The position numbers and the translations under genes were made by a program. The notes under the pieces are model-generated. The model had not been told where the DNA came from. It did no database searches and worked only from the letters and a program-made list of their open reading frames with translations. A DNA stretch of 64,000 nucleotides from Calonectria ilicicola (taxonomy: Eukaryota > Ascomycota > Sordariomycetes > Hypocreales > Nectriaceae), in the NCBI GenBank assembly GCA_020809705.1, contig CP085831.1:2914001-2978000 (forward strand), in the 5' to 3' direction. Shown here piece by piece: positions 36,158-47,110 of this stretch; the stretch's first letter is position 1, and each line of letters opens with the position of its first letter.

Positions 36158-37547
36158 GCTGATTGACCACCTGATACGCCTTGGTGTAAGGTACAGGAAC
36201 AAAATGTGGGAGGAATCATGACGACGGCATTGCGTGCTCTGCTCTCACGTGTGCAGCTAAGCTGAATGTGGGATGTGACTATCGCTGGAGTGGGGTGCTC
36301 ACTGCTTTGGACGCAGAGAAGGATTCAATAATTGAACCCTGGCAATAATTGAAGGCCGCCATTGTTTAGAAGCTGACGGTTGTAGTGGGGCGATAAAGAG
36401 TGACAGGGCACATCGGCTTCGACGATGCCGACCCCGAGTAGCTTACATTTGCAGATATGGGGATGACATGCTCTCGAAATTTTAGATGTAATATTCATCA
36501 AGTAGTTGCAGCACTTCATGCATTATCTTCGCTATTAAAGCCAAATAATGGGAAATGCATATGCGGCAATTTGTCATTCGCTGCTACTGAGCTGTCGCAT
36601 CGAGCAGTTCGGCATACGAGGTGAATAAATTGATACCATGATGTTGATATTAAGCTCGATATGTGAGTAGGATTGAAAAACATCACTGGGGTGAGAGCGT
36701 TGAGCCTAGTCCTCAGTTTTGGCCGGAGCTTCTCATGTTGGTGATGGCGGTTTCTGCCTGTGGAATTGCTTAGCGCAGGGAGGGTTGGGCAACAGAGGGC
36801 CATGGAAAATATTGAGGCATCTTTAGAGAGTCACAGGAGCGTGGAATGCATTTTTTGCTGGCTGGATTGAGTGGGAGGAGAGCTGAAGAAAAGGTGCATA
36901 AGGCATCATTGTTTGATCACTCATGTACGCATGACCCATGTGGTTGTCAACACAAACATCGCAATCATTACTGAGAGCGACCAGGTGTAGCTTCATACAA
37001 TGGCGATATTCGTAGTGCTTGGTATTTTAGAGGTTTATCATGATTATGTGGATGTGGAATGGGCACAGGAACGTCGCGTCCTCACAGACACTCGTCGAAT
37101 TTTCTTTGACATCCAGCGAACACGACGCTATTCCAAGCGGGATAGAATTTGTGATACAAGAGTCTAATTAGGATGATTTTAATCGAGAGTCTAGAGAAAA
37201 CTTGGTCCATAAGGCCAATTGGGTGATCTGATCTATTGGACGTTGGCGTGCTATGCAATGACTCATTCGGCGTGGCTTCGAGGCGAGATATTAGCTTACT
37301 CCGCTGCGACAAACTGACGTGGCGACTCTCACTTCATCGCCAAATCGAACCGTGTTTTTGAACTCCCTAGGATGGACTAAACACCCACAGCATCCTTTTT
37401 AGCGGTTCGTTGATTTGGGATTACAGCAGCTATTGTCATTGCGGTGTGGCTGAGCTAAATAACTGCCCTTTGCTCCAAAATATTTTTATTTCATGACAGC
37501 AACTAGAGTATAATAAATCCCTCTAAAATACGGAAGTGATCACAGAA
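36158..37547. other. Intergenic
   Basis: About 1.4 kb lie between the divergent methyltransferase and F-box genes and should hold both promoters. I see no credible gene, RNA or repeat. Confidence 0.5.
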
Positions 37548-38357
37548 ATGCATAGTGCCGGATGTCATCAGACTGCGCAGGCCTGCATGGCGGTTACTAA
37601 CACTCCGGAGCTGTTGGAGAACATTTTGCTGCAACTTGACATTCGTACGCTCCTCACTAGCGCACAACTTGTATGTCGCTCTTGGCAGAATTTGATTCAA
37701 AAATCTCCTTCAGTACAGCAAATACTCTTCTTCCTACCAGCCGAAGGGAAAGCAAACGTCGAAAATGCCAGCGATGAGAAAGCGTATCAAGAATTCAATC
37801 CATTACTAGCATCCTGCTTTCCCGCCTGGTTCAGCCCAAGCCGCAGCAAGGAAGACCTCATAGTCAACATGCCATGGGTTGAAAAGAGAACAGAAGAATT
37901 TCTGCGCCCAGAGGCCAGCTGGCGTCACATGCTTGTTTGTCAGCCCCCTTCATATCACCTGAGGACCGTTTATCATGCGAGCATTCAATGGAGTACGAGG
38001 ACCACGGTCCGAGTTAATCCTCGAGAGGAAGGCGTCCGGATGGCAGACCTGTTTGATCCATGCTTCAATTACGCGTTCCCTACCTTTCAGGCTTACTGGG
38101 ATTCACAGAGGAAGCAAATGTGCGATGAGCGACAATCCCTTTACCCAAGCATCTGGAATCTCGTGGAACGCGAAAGAAATGAGGCTGAAATCACCATTTT
38201 CCTATCCTCTTCTGAAGGCTGTTGCTCCGATGAGGACGATGTACCGCCCTTTTACAATGCGATCCTGAATTTTGTAAAACACTCAAAGATTACTCGCACA
38301 CCTGAAGATGAGAGTGGATGGGTTGAAATTGTGGAGGGTACCACGCTGTTTGACTGA
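37548..38357 (+). CDS. F-box protein
   Basis: A single exon of 269 residues. The N-terminal F-box (about residues 18-57) reads NTPELLENILLQLDIRTLL and then SAQLVCRSWQNLIQKSPSVQ. It is followed by PAEGK and a body with conserved Trp and Pro residues but no obvious repeats. Such proteins are usually SCF adaptors in fungi and form large, fast-evolving families. The ATG at 37548 is the first in the frame; the frame opens 12 bases earlier without an ATG. An acidic stretch (SDEDD) lies near the C-terminus. The substrate is unknown. Confidence 0.82.
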   Translation: MHSAGCHQTAQACMAVTNTPELLENILLQLDIRTLLTSAQLVCRSWQNLIQKSPSVQQILFFLPAEGKANVENASDEKAYQEFNPLLASCFPAWFSPSRSKEDLIVNMPWVEKRTEEFLRPEASWRHMLVCQPPSYHLRTVYHASIQWSTRTTVRVNPREEGVRMADLFDPCFNYAFPTFQAYWDSQRKQMCDERQSLYPSIWNLVERERNEAEITIFLSSSEGCCSDEDDVPPFYNAILNFVKHSKITRTPEDESGWVEIVEGTTLFD

Positions 38358-38969
38358 TTTGATGAGGATAAATGCGAGCAAAAGGGATAGCGATAGGGAT
38401 TTCAGACTGTAGATTCACGCCATTGTAGGGTAAGATCAAGAAAAGAACAGCTAGGATTTTTCGAAAAGCTCTAGAGCATCTGAAGAACTGTTATTGGGTG
38501 AGGCAACATTTTCTAAAAAACCATGATTATATACGAGGCATGTAACCCTAACCCTAACCCTAACCACAGAAAGGTTGTGTTAATTTTCGCCGGATGTTTT
38601 TTTTTCAGCTCCAACGCGGAGATTCCCAAAGACGTCCTCACAACAGGCCTTGATCGCAGAATTCTCACGCATATCATCCTAAAGGAGTGTTTATTGTTCC
38701 AGGACTATGATTTTACTTTTGTGTGATGTAAACAAAATAAGAGTCTTGCTGCGCGCCCACATGTGCATTTTACTAAGTGCACACATAAAACTATTTCGCG
38801 ATAGCTATTCTCGGAAAATCCTAAAGAATCTTAAAATAATACTTTTACTTTTAATAGAAATATCCTAGATCTCTGACTTCATGCGTACACCTAGCAAAAT
38901 GCATGTGCGCGCGCTGCAAGACTCTTGATAAGTTGTATGAGTTGGCCACCTACAACTCCCATTTTATGC
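38358..38969. other. Intergenic with telomere-like repeat
   Basis: This lies between the tail-to-tail F-box and permease genes. Apart from the telomeric repeat at 38543-38565 I see nothing. Confidence 0.5.
38543..38565. repeat. Interstitial telomeric repeat (TAACCC)n
   Basis: TAACCC is repeated almost four times without mismatch (23 nt). This is the C-rich strand of the TTAGGG telomere of filamentous fungi. Unique sequence continues on both sides, so this is not a chromosome end. Confidence 0.95.
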
Positions 38970-40493
38970 CTAGTGGAGCATATCAACAAAATGCAGCTCT
39001 GCTCCAGCTATATTGCTCCGGCGGCGAGCATAGAATACCCAGAATACTACTAAGAACAGCGCACACGCACCAAATACAACTATGCAATAATTCATTGTCG
39101 TACTAGTGACAGGCAAATAAACAGGGAACAAAGAGATGATGAAGATGAGAATCCCCCATAGCACAGCGATAATATTGATTGCATATCCAAGGCCTGGAAT
39201 TTGATCCAGATTAAAGAACCGTGGTGGCAAAGCTGAACGACCTCGAATTAAGAGTAAGATCACTGGCGTAAAATATGCGATCTGGTATGCCCCAACAGTG
39301 CAGCTGACTATTGCGTTCCAGGCAGTATCGCTGGCTATATATAGAAGACCAGCAAGCATGCTGATAAGTACTGTTAGGAGGGTGGCGTGTACTGGTGCAC
39401 CGGTGGTTGGGTTCGTGGTTGCAAAGGAGGGTGCATGAGGGACCCATCCTATCCGGGAAAGTGCCCAAACAATGCGAGAAGCTGCAACCAGTGTCTGTGA
39501 GCCAGCGAATAGATCCACACCAAGTAATAGAATCGTGGCGACTGCTAAACCACCAGCACGGCCCGCCGAATTGACGTATAGTTGAAGGTAGATCTCCCCA
39601 AGTGATGAGTTTACAAGGTCATCTAAATGGCCCAAGGAAAAGAGAAGTAAAATGGCGAAGCAAAAGCAACTAAGAATTGAAAAAGAGGCCGAGCATATTA
39701 ATACGAGAGGGATATTCCGCTCAGGTTTCTTCGTCTCAGCTGACATATGGACGGCAGCTTCAATTCCTGTTAGGGCATAGGTTGTTTGAACCAGAGATAA
39801 TATAAAGACGAGACCTGAGTTGGACCACCCGGAATTGTTTGTAAATTCTGTAAAGACAAACTTTGTGGATTGGGGCTGAACGTGTGAGCCCCAAAGACCA
39901 ATTGTGATAACAAGCATGACCACTAAAAATATGGCCCCCACAAAGCTCCAAGCGGGCAACCAGGCTGGCCGAAGAGTAATTGGTATAAAGGTAAGAGAGA
40001 AGGCCCAGTAGACCAGGCAAAGCTGCCAGCGGCTCCATTCGTAGCCATATAGAATTGTGATGAGGGCTGTTACTACTTGAGTTGAAGCAAAGCCATTTGA
40101 AGCTAGAGCCGCAATATAGGCAATCGCGTTTGTCCAACCCATAAAGAAGGAGAGAAGCGGACCTCTGCCATCAGGCGAAAGCTTTATGATCCAGTACAAA
40201 GCACCTCCAGGATGTGGCCAGGCCGAGGACATTTCTGCGAGAGACATTGTAGTGAGAATCTGGAAGAAGCCCACAACCAGTGTCCCATACAGATAGCTAG
40301 CAGGGCCGCCAACGTCTACCGCGACGCCGATCGAAAAGAGGTAAGCGGTCCATGACCCCGCAAAGGCAATTTGATAACTCAAAAGTGACCAAAAGCCGAA
40401 CCGTGGCTTGAAAGGGACCGTGTCTTCGTCACTTGTCGTAACATCAATGTTACTGACTACCTTGAGCTCTTTGTCCTCGGTTGAGACCGCCAT
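38970..40493 (-). CDS. Amino acid / GABA-type permease (APC superfamily)
   Basis: A single uninterrupted exon of 507 residues has about 12 membrane helices. The short polar N-terminus is followed by FGFWSLLSYQIAFAGSW (helix 1). Then comes SLAEMSSAWPHPGGALYW, the conserved segment of fungal GABA/choline-type permeases (helix 2 to 3). ALTGIEAAVHMSAETKKPERNIP matches the APC consensus loop after helix 6. The start at 40493 was chosen because the homologous region begins shortly after; the frame is open for 88 more codons upstream. The family imports amino acids, GABA, choline or polyamines at the plasma membrane. The exact substrate is unknown. Confidence 0.9.
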   Translation of the reverse strand: MAVSTEDKELKVVSNIDVTTSDEDTVPFKPRFGFWSLLSYQIAFAGSWTAYLFSIGVAVDVGGPASYLYGTLVVGFFQILTTMSLAEMSSAWPHPGGALYWIIKLSPDGRGPLLSFFMGWTNAIAYIAALASNGFASTQVVTALITILYGYEWSRWQLCLVYWAFSLTFIPITLRPAWLPAWSFVGAIFLVVMLVITIGLWGSHVQPQSTKFVFTEFTNNSGWSNSGLVFILSLVQTTYALTGIEAAVHMSAETKKPERNIPLVLICSASFSILSCFCFAILLLFSLGHLDDLVNSSLGEIYLQLYVNSAGRAGGLAVATILLLGVDLFAGSQTLVAASRIVWALSRIGWVPHAPSFATTNPTTGAPVHATLLTVLISMLAGLLYIASDTAWNAIVSCTVGAYQIAYFTPVILLLIRGRSALPPRFFNLDQIPGLGYAINIIAVLWGILIFIISLFPVYLPVTSTTMNYCIVVFGACALFLVVFWVFYARRRSNIAGAELHFVDMLH

Positions 40494-41614
40494 AATGAGG
40501 ACAGCCGCGAAATCACGCGCAAGGGTAACGAGTGCAAAGAACTCAGCGGTGATGAGAAAATTGAGAGGTGAAAAAATCGAAGCCTTCTTATTTTTTGGTT
40601 GGGTGAAAACGAGTGAGACAAGGCGCGCCACGTCTTGTTTCACGTCCAGATGCCGATAATGCAATCTGGTTAGTGGCATGCACAAGCTGCTAGCGCATCC
40701 TTTCAGCTGGCGCCTCCATTGCTTGAGGCTCTTGGCGCGACTGTCCCTGAAAGTCACTCAGAAATGTTCACGGAATATATGATAGGGTTCTGCGATGGCA
40801 TCACAATCAAGACTATCGCTGTAGTCCATAAAGATGCTGCCTCCATCATCATAGTTCTTTTTAATAAGACGACGGCGACTACATGTGCAAAGCATTCGTG
40901 GCAGTGATCAATTGTTGCCACTTCTATCTTGGCGAGGCTCGAGCCTTCATACGACTGGCCGAGTCTATCCCGCTGTCGTATTCTAACTCCACTTGCGCGC
41001 CGCGACTGCTGTAAGATGATGCATGGCTTGGGTCATGCGCAGGGATGTGCAGCCAACCATGGTGGAATAACAAAGCTCTGGCCTCGCTCATCTCGCAGAG
41101 AACATCTCAGATTGGTGATCTACTGCATAAGCCCAGAGAAATACCGCAAAATCAAAAGAAATATAAGAACATTGATCCCTGCAGAAATCCAAGCACCAGA
41201 TTTTATTTGTCAAGAGTCTGTATGGAGCTTCGGCTGATGATTCAACACATATGCAAAATTTTCAATTGTACTGATTAAATTCTTTTCGCTTCAGTAATCA
41301 AAATGGTTTTGATTTCATCTTTCGCTATAATTATATCTATTACATTATAGGCATTTATCGGCCGTCTAGGGTTTCCTTCAATAACCAAAGAACAAAAGAC
41401 GCTAATTGACAACAAAGTAAAGTAAACTGCTCCCTCAAGTCTTAGCTTGTGTCGTCATATCCCGCAAGAAAATCATCGCTTGTATCGAATAAATCACAAC
41501 AATCAACGCATGAGAGATGTTGGCATCTCTCAGAATGACGAATGTCGGAGTGGACCGATGTCAACTAAGGATTGAGACCTTCCTCAGGCGACCATCAAGA
41601 AGATGAACAATGCT
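40494..41614. other. Intergenic
   Basis: This contains the permease promoter and the 3' flank of the PTH11-like gene. No supported gene or repeat was found. Confidence 0.45.
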
Positions 41615-42845
41615 TTAAACCCCTACCAAGGGGCCGCCCCTGAAACTCATTGCTATGCTCGGGTTTCTAAGTGGTCTTTCTGATGTCTTCGATTCCAATG
41701 ACCAACCCTGACCAAAAGTTTCGCTTTCAGTGCTTGAGCGACGCAGTGTGAAGTATGGTCCTAAAGCAGGCAAACATGCAATAACAAGGGCCATATGGCC
41801 CTCTAAATTACTCCATAGAACTGTAATGTACATTAGCTTTGCACAGCCTGCTATGTTTACTAGCAGAAAAATTAAGAGTAGCTTACCAGCTGTACTCATT
41901 GGCGGGGCAGCGCCTATCAAAGAAGTAAATATACAAACGAAGCGTACAAAGCCAAACGCTATGGTAAATGCACCAAGTAACAGGGTAGAGTAGACCGCTA
42001 TCTTTAAAGTTTTACTGAAAACTAGGCGCGGAACAACCAGCCACGGCAAGATGAATACTATTGACTATGTCAGCATTGATTACCTTGCGTACCATAAATG
42101 ACCTACCCATAAGTTCTCCAGCCATATTCAGAGACCAACTGACTTTGAATATAATTATACCCTTGTAGTTGGGGCATGTTGACTCCGGTTCCAAGTCCCT
42201 GGCGGATTTAGCTGGGCTCTAATCTGAAAGCCGATGTGCTGTGTCAGATCCTTTACTTACCACAGGCTTCCAAGTGGACGGCACATGCAGAATAGTACAA
42301 GGAATGTAGCTACAGATGCTAAACCGTTATATACAATAGCTACCCATAAGAAAAACCTCGTTTTTGGCATGAAGCTCGGGAAGAGATGCAAAAAGATGGC
42401 GAGCAGCGAGGCTCTACTTAGACACATCGTGAGATGGAATGGTATTAATGTTAACCAAAATATCTTGCCTGACTTTTAGCATTTTTCTCGTCAAACGGGC
42501 GGTAAAACTTACCTTCAAGATTGTGGGAATATCTTCTGGGTTACCGCGAAAGCCCCGCAAATCTACGCCTACTTGGTGGTCGAGAGCACCCATCGGGACC
42601 AGAGAGGTGGCAGTGCCCGCAACGGCACACCCACATATCCAAGACGCAATAACAAAGATGTCACTGGCCATCAAACCTCGTCCCTGTATTTTGAGTCGTA
42701 AATATATTCGAGCAAGGATTGCGATGGCGGCAATTGATATCAGGAGCCATGAGCTCGCCTAATTTTGTTCAGCGACGACGCAACAGATTCATGTCAATCG
42801 TCGTACCAGGATCGGCGTGGGCCCTGGGCCATCATAGACCTTCAT
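41615..42845 (-). CDS. PTH11-like integral membrane protein (fungal rhodopsin domain)
   Basis: Five exons (42845-42807, 42758-42513, 42463-42261, 42198-42107, 42057-41615) give 340 residues. Introns are 48-62 nt, and exon phases agree throughout. Seven hydrophobic segments are readable, starting with SWLLISIAAIAILARIYLRL, the typical first helix and basic loop. PLGSLWDLEPESTCPNYKG is the Trp-Asp plus Cys-Pro-Asn segment before helix 5 of this domain. The tail is polar. No cysteine-rich CFEM domain precedes helix 1. Family members are GPCR-like and found only in filamentous fungi, some sensing surfaces or host cues. The acceptor choices at 42199 and 42058 are inferred from frame and motif. Confidence 0.82.
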
Positions 42846-45441
42846 CTCAGGCAATAAGAATGCATCTCTTCTTCTTTTCTGTTCTTCTTTAAAACCCCGA
42901 TCTTAATTCCTGGTGCGTGGGGGAGCTATTGGCTGGTGGAGGAGGCTGAATGCTAATTGCGGATCGGATCGAGTTGATGACACTCTTGCTGGGATGCAAC
43001 AAGGATGGATGAAGGGGATGGAAGAAAAAAAAGCTTGAGCCTTTGAATAGCGGAAGTTTCAGTTGCCGAATTCTGAAATTAATATGCTTTCTTAACATTC
43101 CAGGCCGGTCGCGGATTCGCTTGGCTTGCCCCTAGCAGGCAGGCTTTGAGACAAGCACGGCTTTTGGCAAATGAAGACTTGCTGATGGCGGCGGATAACG
43201 CCACCAGTGGAGATTGTCAGCCTCGTAAAACAAGGCCAGACTTTTGACCGAGGCTTTTTTGATTTGTCCGGTTCAAGGGCTACTTGGTGGGTTTTACTAG
43301 CTCAGACGGTCCGTCGCAAAATAGGCCCGTTCCTACCGCCCCTTTTTTTAGGGATCAACGTAGCCTTTTCCGTTTATGAAAGTAGGCTCCGGTCACGACC
43401 TTTTTCTGAATTGTTTATTGGGTCATAGCCCTCATAAGGCTGTAGTCAGTCTCTCTCTTCTCTAGCTTCGTGTATCTGATTGCTTCTGCGGTGAATCATA
43501 GTCAGGGGCAGCCCAATAACCTCACTGCGAAGTTTATTAATCTCAAGATTTCATAGCGTAATAAGGTCCAATTATTTTTGCGCCCCATCTCGCCAGTGAA
43601 AGCCACCGCCACAACATTGTGAGGTATGGATGGGCAGTGGTGGGGTTTTTGGCGCTAGCAGATCCCACCACCTCGAATTTGCACCATTTCAGGACGAGCA
43701 TCTCAATTCATTCTTCCACAAGTGCTCACGTATTTAAATGCGCAAAAGAAAGAAAAAAAAGGAAATGAAAACACCATGTGAGCAAGTTAACGGGTCAACC
43801 GCACCGCCTAATCCAACTGCAACACGACTCTATCTAACATGGTTAAACCGAGGCCGAGAACCCTTCTGGCCACGCAAAGCTGGAAATTATTATAGGGAAT
43901 AACTGGGACTTTATGTGGCTTACGTTGGTACTAAAAAGCCATCCCGTTCCCTTTCAAGGCAAAGCTCGCAAAGGTGTGGTGGGATGGGAGAATAGTCGTG
44001 TCTCGTCCACTCAACAAATTGAGTATTCGTCCGCATTCATAGTCAAAGATCAGATCAACATGGTAGCATTAAAAATAATGCAGCAGTTTCCGAGTAAGAC
44101 GTCTTCCCAATGCCCAAGAGAGTGGAGGTCACTCACTACATTGATCAATGGGGCACGTGACTACAAAACCGTGGTCTATTGTTGTTCGAGTCAAGGTGTT
44201 TAGCAGACTAGGGTAAGGCATTTTCAGAAGTGGAAGGATTACGGGGGACAGAGTGTTAGATAAGACCATTTACCGTTGCCTATATTGTACAATCCATCGT
44301 CACGGTCGTTGCTACTGCGAAGCAGGGTAGATCCTGATAACAAATTTACATAATATTTGGACGAAGTAACATAAAAGAGGGGTTCCAAACAAGGTATAGG
44401 TTGGCTCGTGCTTTAGGCTGGCCGGCAAGGTGCGGATTGAGTTTTCATTAGCGAGAACCAGGATAAGTTTGGGGAAGAGGGACATGGCGTGGCAGGTTGG
44501 TAGCTAAATATGAGGCCATGCGTGATTTGAGCAGTAATCTAAAATGTCAATCTAGTTGGGCGGACTGATTGAGGCCTTGGCATTCACATCGCAGGCCATC
44601 TGGTCTGGTAGTTGAGTCTCCCTCGCCCTGAGAGAAACAACGCGCATTACATTCCTGGGCCTTGATGAGCGGTGTTAAAACCGCCCACGGACGCAAATAA
44701 TTTTCAAAAAAGTAAAATTTGGACATAAAACCAAGAGGATTTTATTGCCGTGCCGCATTGCGCGAATGATTGAACATATTGCGTGTCTGTCACAAGGCCT
44801 TGAGGTTGGCCTATTTGTCACTAGTCTGGACCGAACCCTCAAAAACCGAAACCGAAAACTTAAGCCTTCCTGGGACCCTTCACTGGACACTTTTGAACCG
44901 TGACCTATCCTCCTTGAGTTTGCAAGTTTTCATTTGATGCTCCTATAGACGGAGCAACTATCGTGACTCTATCACTCCAGTTTTATTTCTCTTCAGGATC
45001 CACGCGCTTCTTGATCCACAAGGTCTGTTCCGTAGTCGTAAAGAAGCAGCCACGACAAACGACGAACAGAAATCATGTGTAGTCTTTGTAAGTGCGTGCC
45101 ATCGATAGTCGGTGCGCACCAATAAGGTCAATTACGATTGAACCAATGGAAGATGAGAGAAACAAGGTTATTTTGTGGGTTGATTGACTGTGTAGCTTAC
45201 GGTATGGCCAGGGAACTTTGCCCCACTCTCGGGGTCACCTACCAAAATCACTGAGAGGGTCATTAACAAGCTATCAGAAGAGCGAACTACAGCTATGTTG
45301 CTGAATATAAGTATCATATCTAGGCGAGCTCAATTTTTTTCATCGCAGAATCAAATACATTCCTTCATCAGTTCTCACATTTTTATTTTGCCGCTTATTC
45401 CTCTCACGCTCCTTTCAATACTCCCTATCAACACCTCCACA
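42846..45441. other. Long intergenic region
   Basis: About 2.6 kb hold only short unconvincing frames. Base composition is ordinary. The last ~140 bp look like the promoter and pyrimidine-rich leader of the small secreted protein gene, with a TATAAG near 45305. Confidence 0.45.
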
Positions 45442-45696
45442 ATGAAATTTTCAGTTATCCCAGTTCTTGCCATGGCCGCTTCGGCCATGGCTGCACCAAC
45501 TGCCAATGTTCAGAATGAGGGCGGTCTAGAGCCTCGAATTTCGTTTATTGAGATGCAAAAAGAAATCCTCAAAGCCGGTATCCCGATTCATAAGCGGGGT
45601 GCCGATGAAATTCAGGCCGAGGCTATTAAAGAGCGTGGATCGTCGTGGGGTCTATTTCAAAATGCTCTGATCGAGGCCGGTATTAGGCCTCACTGA
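45442..45696 (+). CDS. Small secreted protein, 84 aa, with a dibasic site
   Basis: The ATG at 45442 follows a pyrimidine-rich leader and starts a clear signal peptide, MKFSVIPVLAMAASAMA, with cleavage likely before APT. An in-frame ATG at 45295 would bury that signal 49 residues inside, so it was rejected. The mature part has about 66 residues and no cysteine. A Lys-Arg pair (PIHKRGADE) could be cut by the Kex2 protease, leaving a 32-residue peptide that ends in GIRPH. There are no internal repeats, so it is not a typical multi-copy peptide precursor. The N-terminus resembles that of the protein at 46904. Function unknown; an effector or signalling peptide is a guess. Confidence 0.72.
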   Translation: MKFSVIPVLAMAASAMAAPTANVQNEGGLEPRISFIEMQKEILKAGIPIHKRGADEIQAEAIKERGSSWGLFQNALIEAGIRPH

Positions 45697-46903
45697 ACCA
45701 ACTAGGCTATTTCTGGCATAGAGGAAGATGGCTTTAAGGGGCGCCACGTCTCGTTACTGGCAGACACCATTACCGCCAATATCTCCACACTTGGTAGATT
45801 ATCTCTAGAAGTCCGCCAATTTTGATAATTACGCCCCTCAAAGATTCTTTGGCTACCTCAACAATGCCTCTCGCACTATTAGGTTACAGGGTAACTCTGC
45901 CCCAAGCCTAGACTGTCTTCAACGATTCTGTCTCGATTACTTTCGACATACTAGTTCTATTGCATCTAGCCTGATTAATTGCCTTTGGGATATGAATTTT
46001 GATCACTACGTGAACATTGTGGAGGATTAGGTTTTATTCGCTAGCTAGCTGATTAAATATCCACATGCTTTTACCAGCGTTTTATGTAAACAACATGATT
46101 CGACTTTGTCTATCACCTTTGCAAAAGTGACTTCCACAACAATGAAATAGGATATCCGAAAAAACCTTTATTTCCAGACTTAGCTGTCACAGGTGGCCAT
46201 GAATTGAGCTTGAGCCCGTCACGGACATGACGGGCTCAGCCACATTGACCCAAGTGCATAAAGTGAGTAGTGAAGAAGGATTGTCACCACTTAAGATTGG
46301 TATACAAGTCGGGGAGTGGGGGTTACAATGACAACTATGGAGAAGAAAATAAAATTCGCGAGCGGTTTCTCAACTCGGCAAGTCCCGGTAGGGCTTCAAG
46401 AGATTCATTTTTCCTTTTCGAGATAAAAGTGCACTTTGTAGGTATGGCAAGTATAGCCGAGCACATCCCTACCCAACTCAAACGTCTCATTGGGTAGACG
46501 AAAAATTGAACCCGGGGTTCATTTAACTTCCTCCCACCTCGAATCGATAAGGTTTAATCTCAGGCGCCAATAATTCTAAGCCCCGACACTTATTTTATGC
46601 ATAAGCCTTTTTCACTTACAGCATCCTTGTACATTTCACCTTCGACTCGGACGGTTTCGACTTGTATGCGCTACAGAGCAAGAAAAAGCTCCACATACCA
46701 TGTTGTAAACAGCTGTCCGGCAGTGAATATATTGATCGTCACCGAGATATCACTAGCAGTAGGAACAGCATAAATAAATCGTCATTTGCCAGTCTTGTTA
46801 ATTTTATTTTTACAGAACTACCATCATACATCAAGTTCCCGCCTTGCTTTTTCAATCATTTGTTACGCACACCAGGCCTTTTCCACTTAAAAACATCTTC
46901 AAT
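45697..46903. other. Intergenic between two small secreted protein genes
   Basis: No gene is supported. It includes a perfect 11-bp hairpin at 46211-46238. Confidence 0.45.
46211..46238. repeat. Perfect hairpin
   Basis: TGAGCCCGTCA and its exact reverse complement TGACGGGCTCA are separated by six bases. It stands alone about 500 bp after the first peptide gene, so it is not an obvious terminator. Confidence 0.75.
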
Positions 46904-47110
46904 ATGAAGTTTACTGTCGCATATATTCTTTCAATGGCTGCTATGGTCGTTGCTACTCCTGTTGCAAATCCTCAGAACCCGCTTGTTGCCGGTATCATCC
47001 GCCCTAACACTGGCGGGAATGCAGTTCGTGTAAGCAACTTAACCCAAAAAATATTGAGTGAGAACATGACTAACAATTGGCAGCCTGTTGGTGCTGTAAT
47101 TATTCCTTAG
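46904..47110 (+). CDS. Very small secreted protein, 50 aa spliced or 68 aa unspliced
   Basis: The ATG at 46904 opens a signal peptide, MKFTVAYILSMAAMVVA, followed by TPVANPQN. This parallels the 45442 gene (MKFS..., then APTANVQN). A strong intron lies at 47030-47083 (donor GTAAGC, branch GACTAAC, acceptor TTGGCAG). It is 54 nt, divisible by three, and has no stop codon. Splicing gives a 50-residue precursor ending RPVGAVIIP. Retention inserts 18 residues with two N-glycosylation sequons (NLT and NMT). No cysteines are present. The mature product would be about 30 residues. Function unknown. Confidence 0.62.
   Translation: MKFTVAYILSMAAMVVATPVANPQNPLVAGIIRPNTGGNAVRVSNLTQKILSENMTNNWQPVGAVIIP

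Noticed and set aside
38543..38565. Chromosome end
   Set aside because: Unique gene-bearing sequence continues on both sides of the telomeric repeat.
40494..40757. 88 extra N-terminal residues on the permease frame
   Set aside because: The extra sequence is basic and unlike permease N-termini; the ATG at 40493 gives a normal length.
43207..44890. Several short frames in the 2.6-kb intergenic region
   Set aside because: All are under 100 codons and none has a domain, signal peptide or splice extension.
45442..45696. Multi-copy Kex2-processed peptide precursor
   Set aside because: Only one dibasic site and no internal repeats are present, so a repeat-type ribosomal peptide precursor is not supported.
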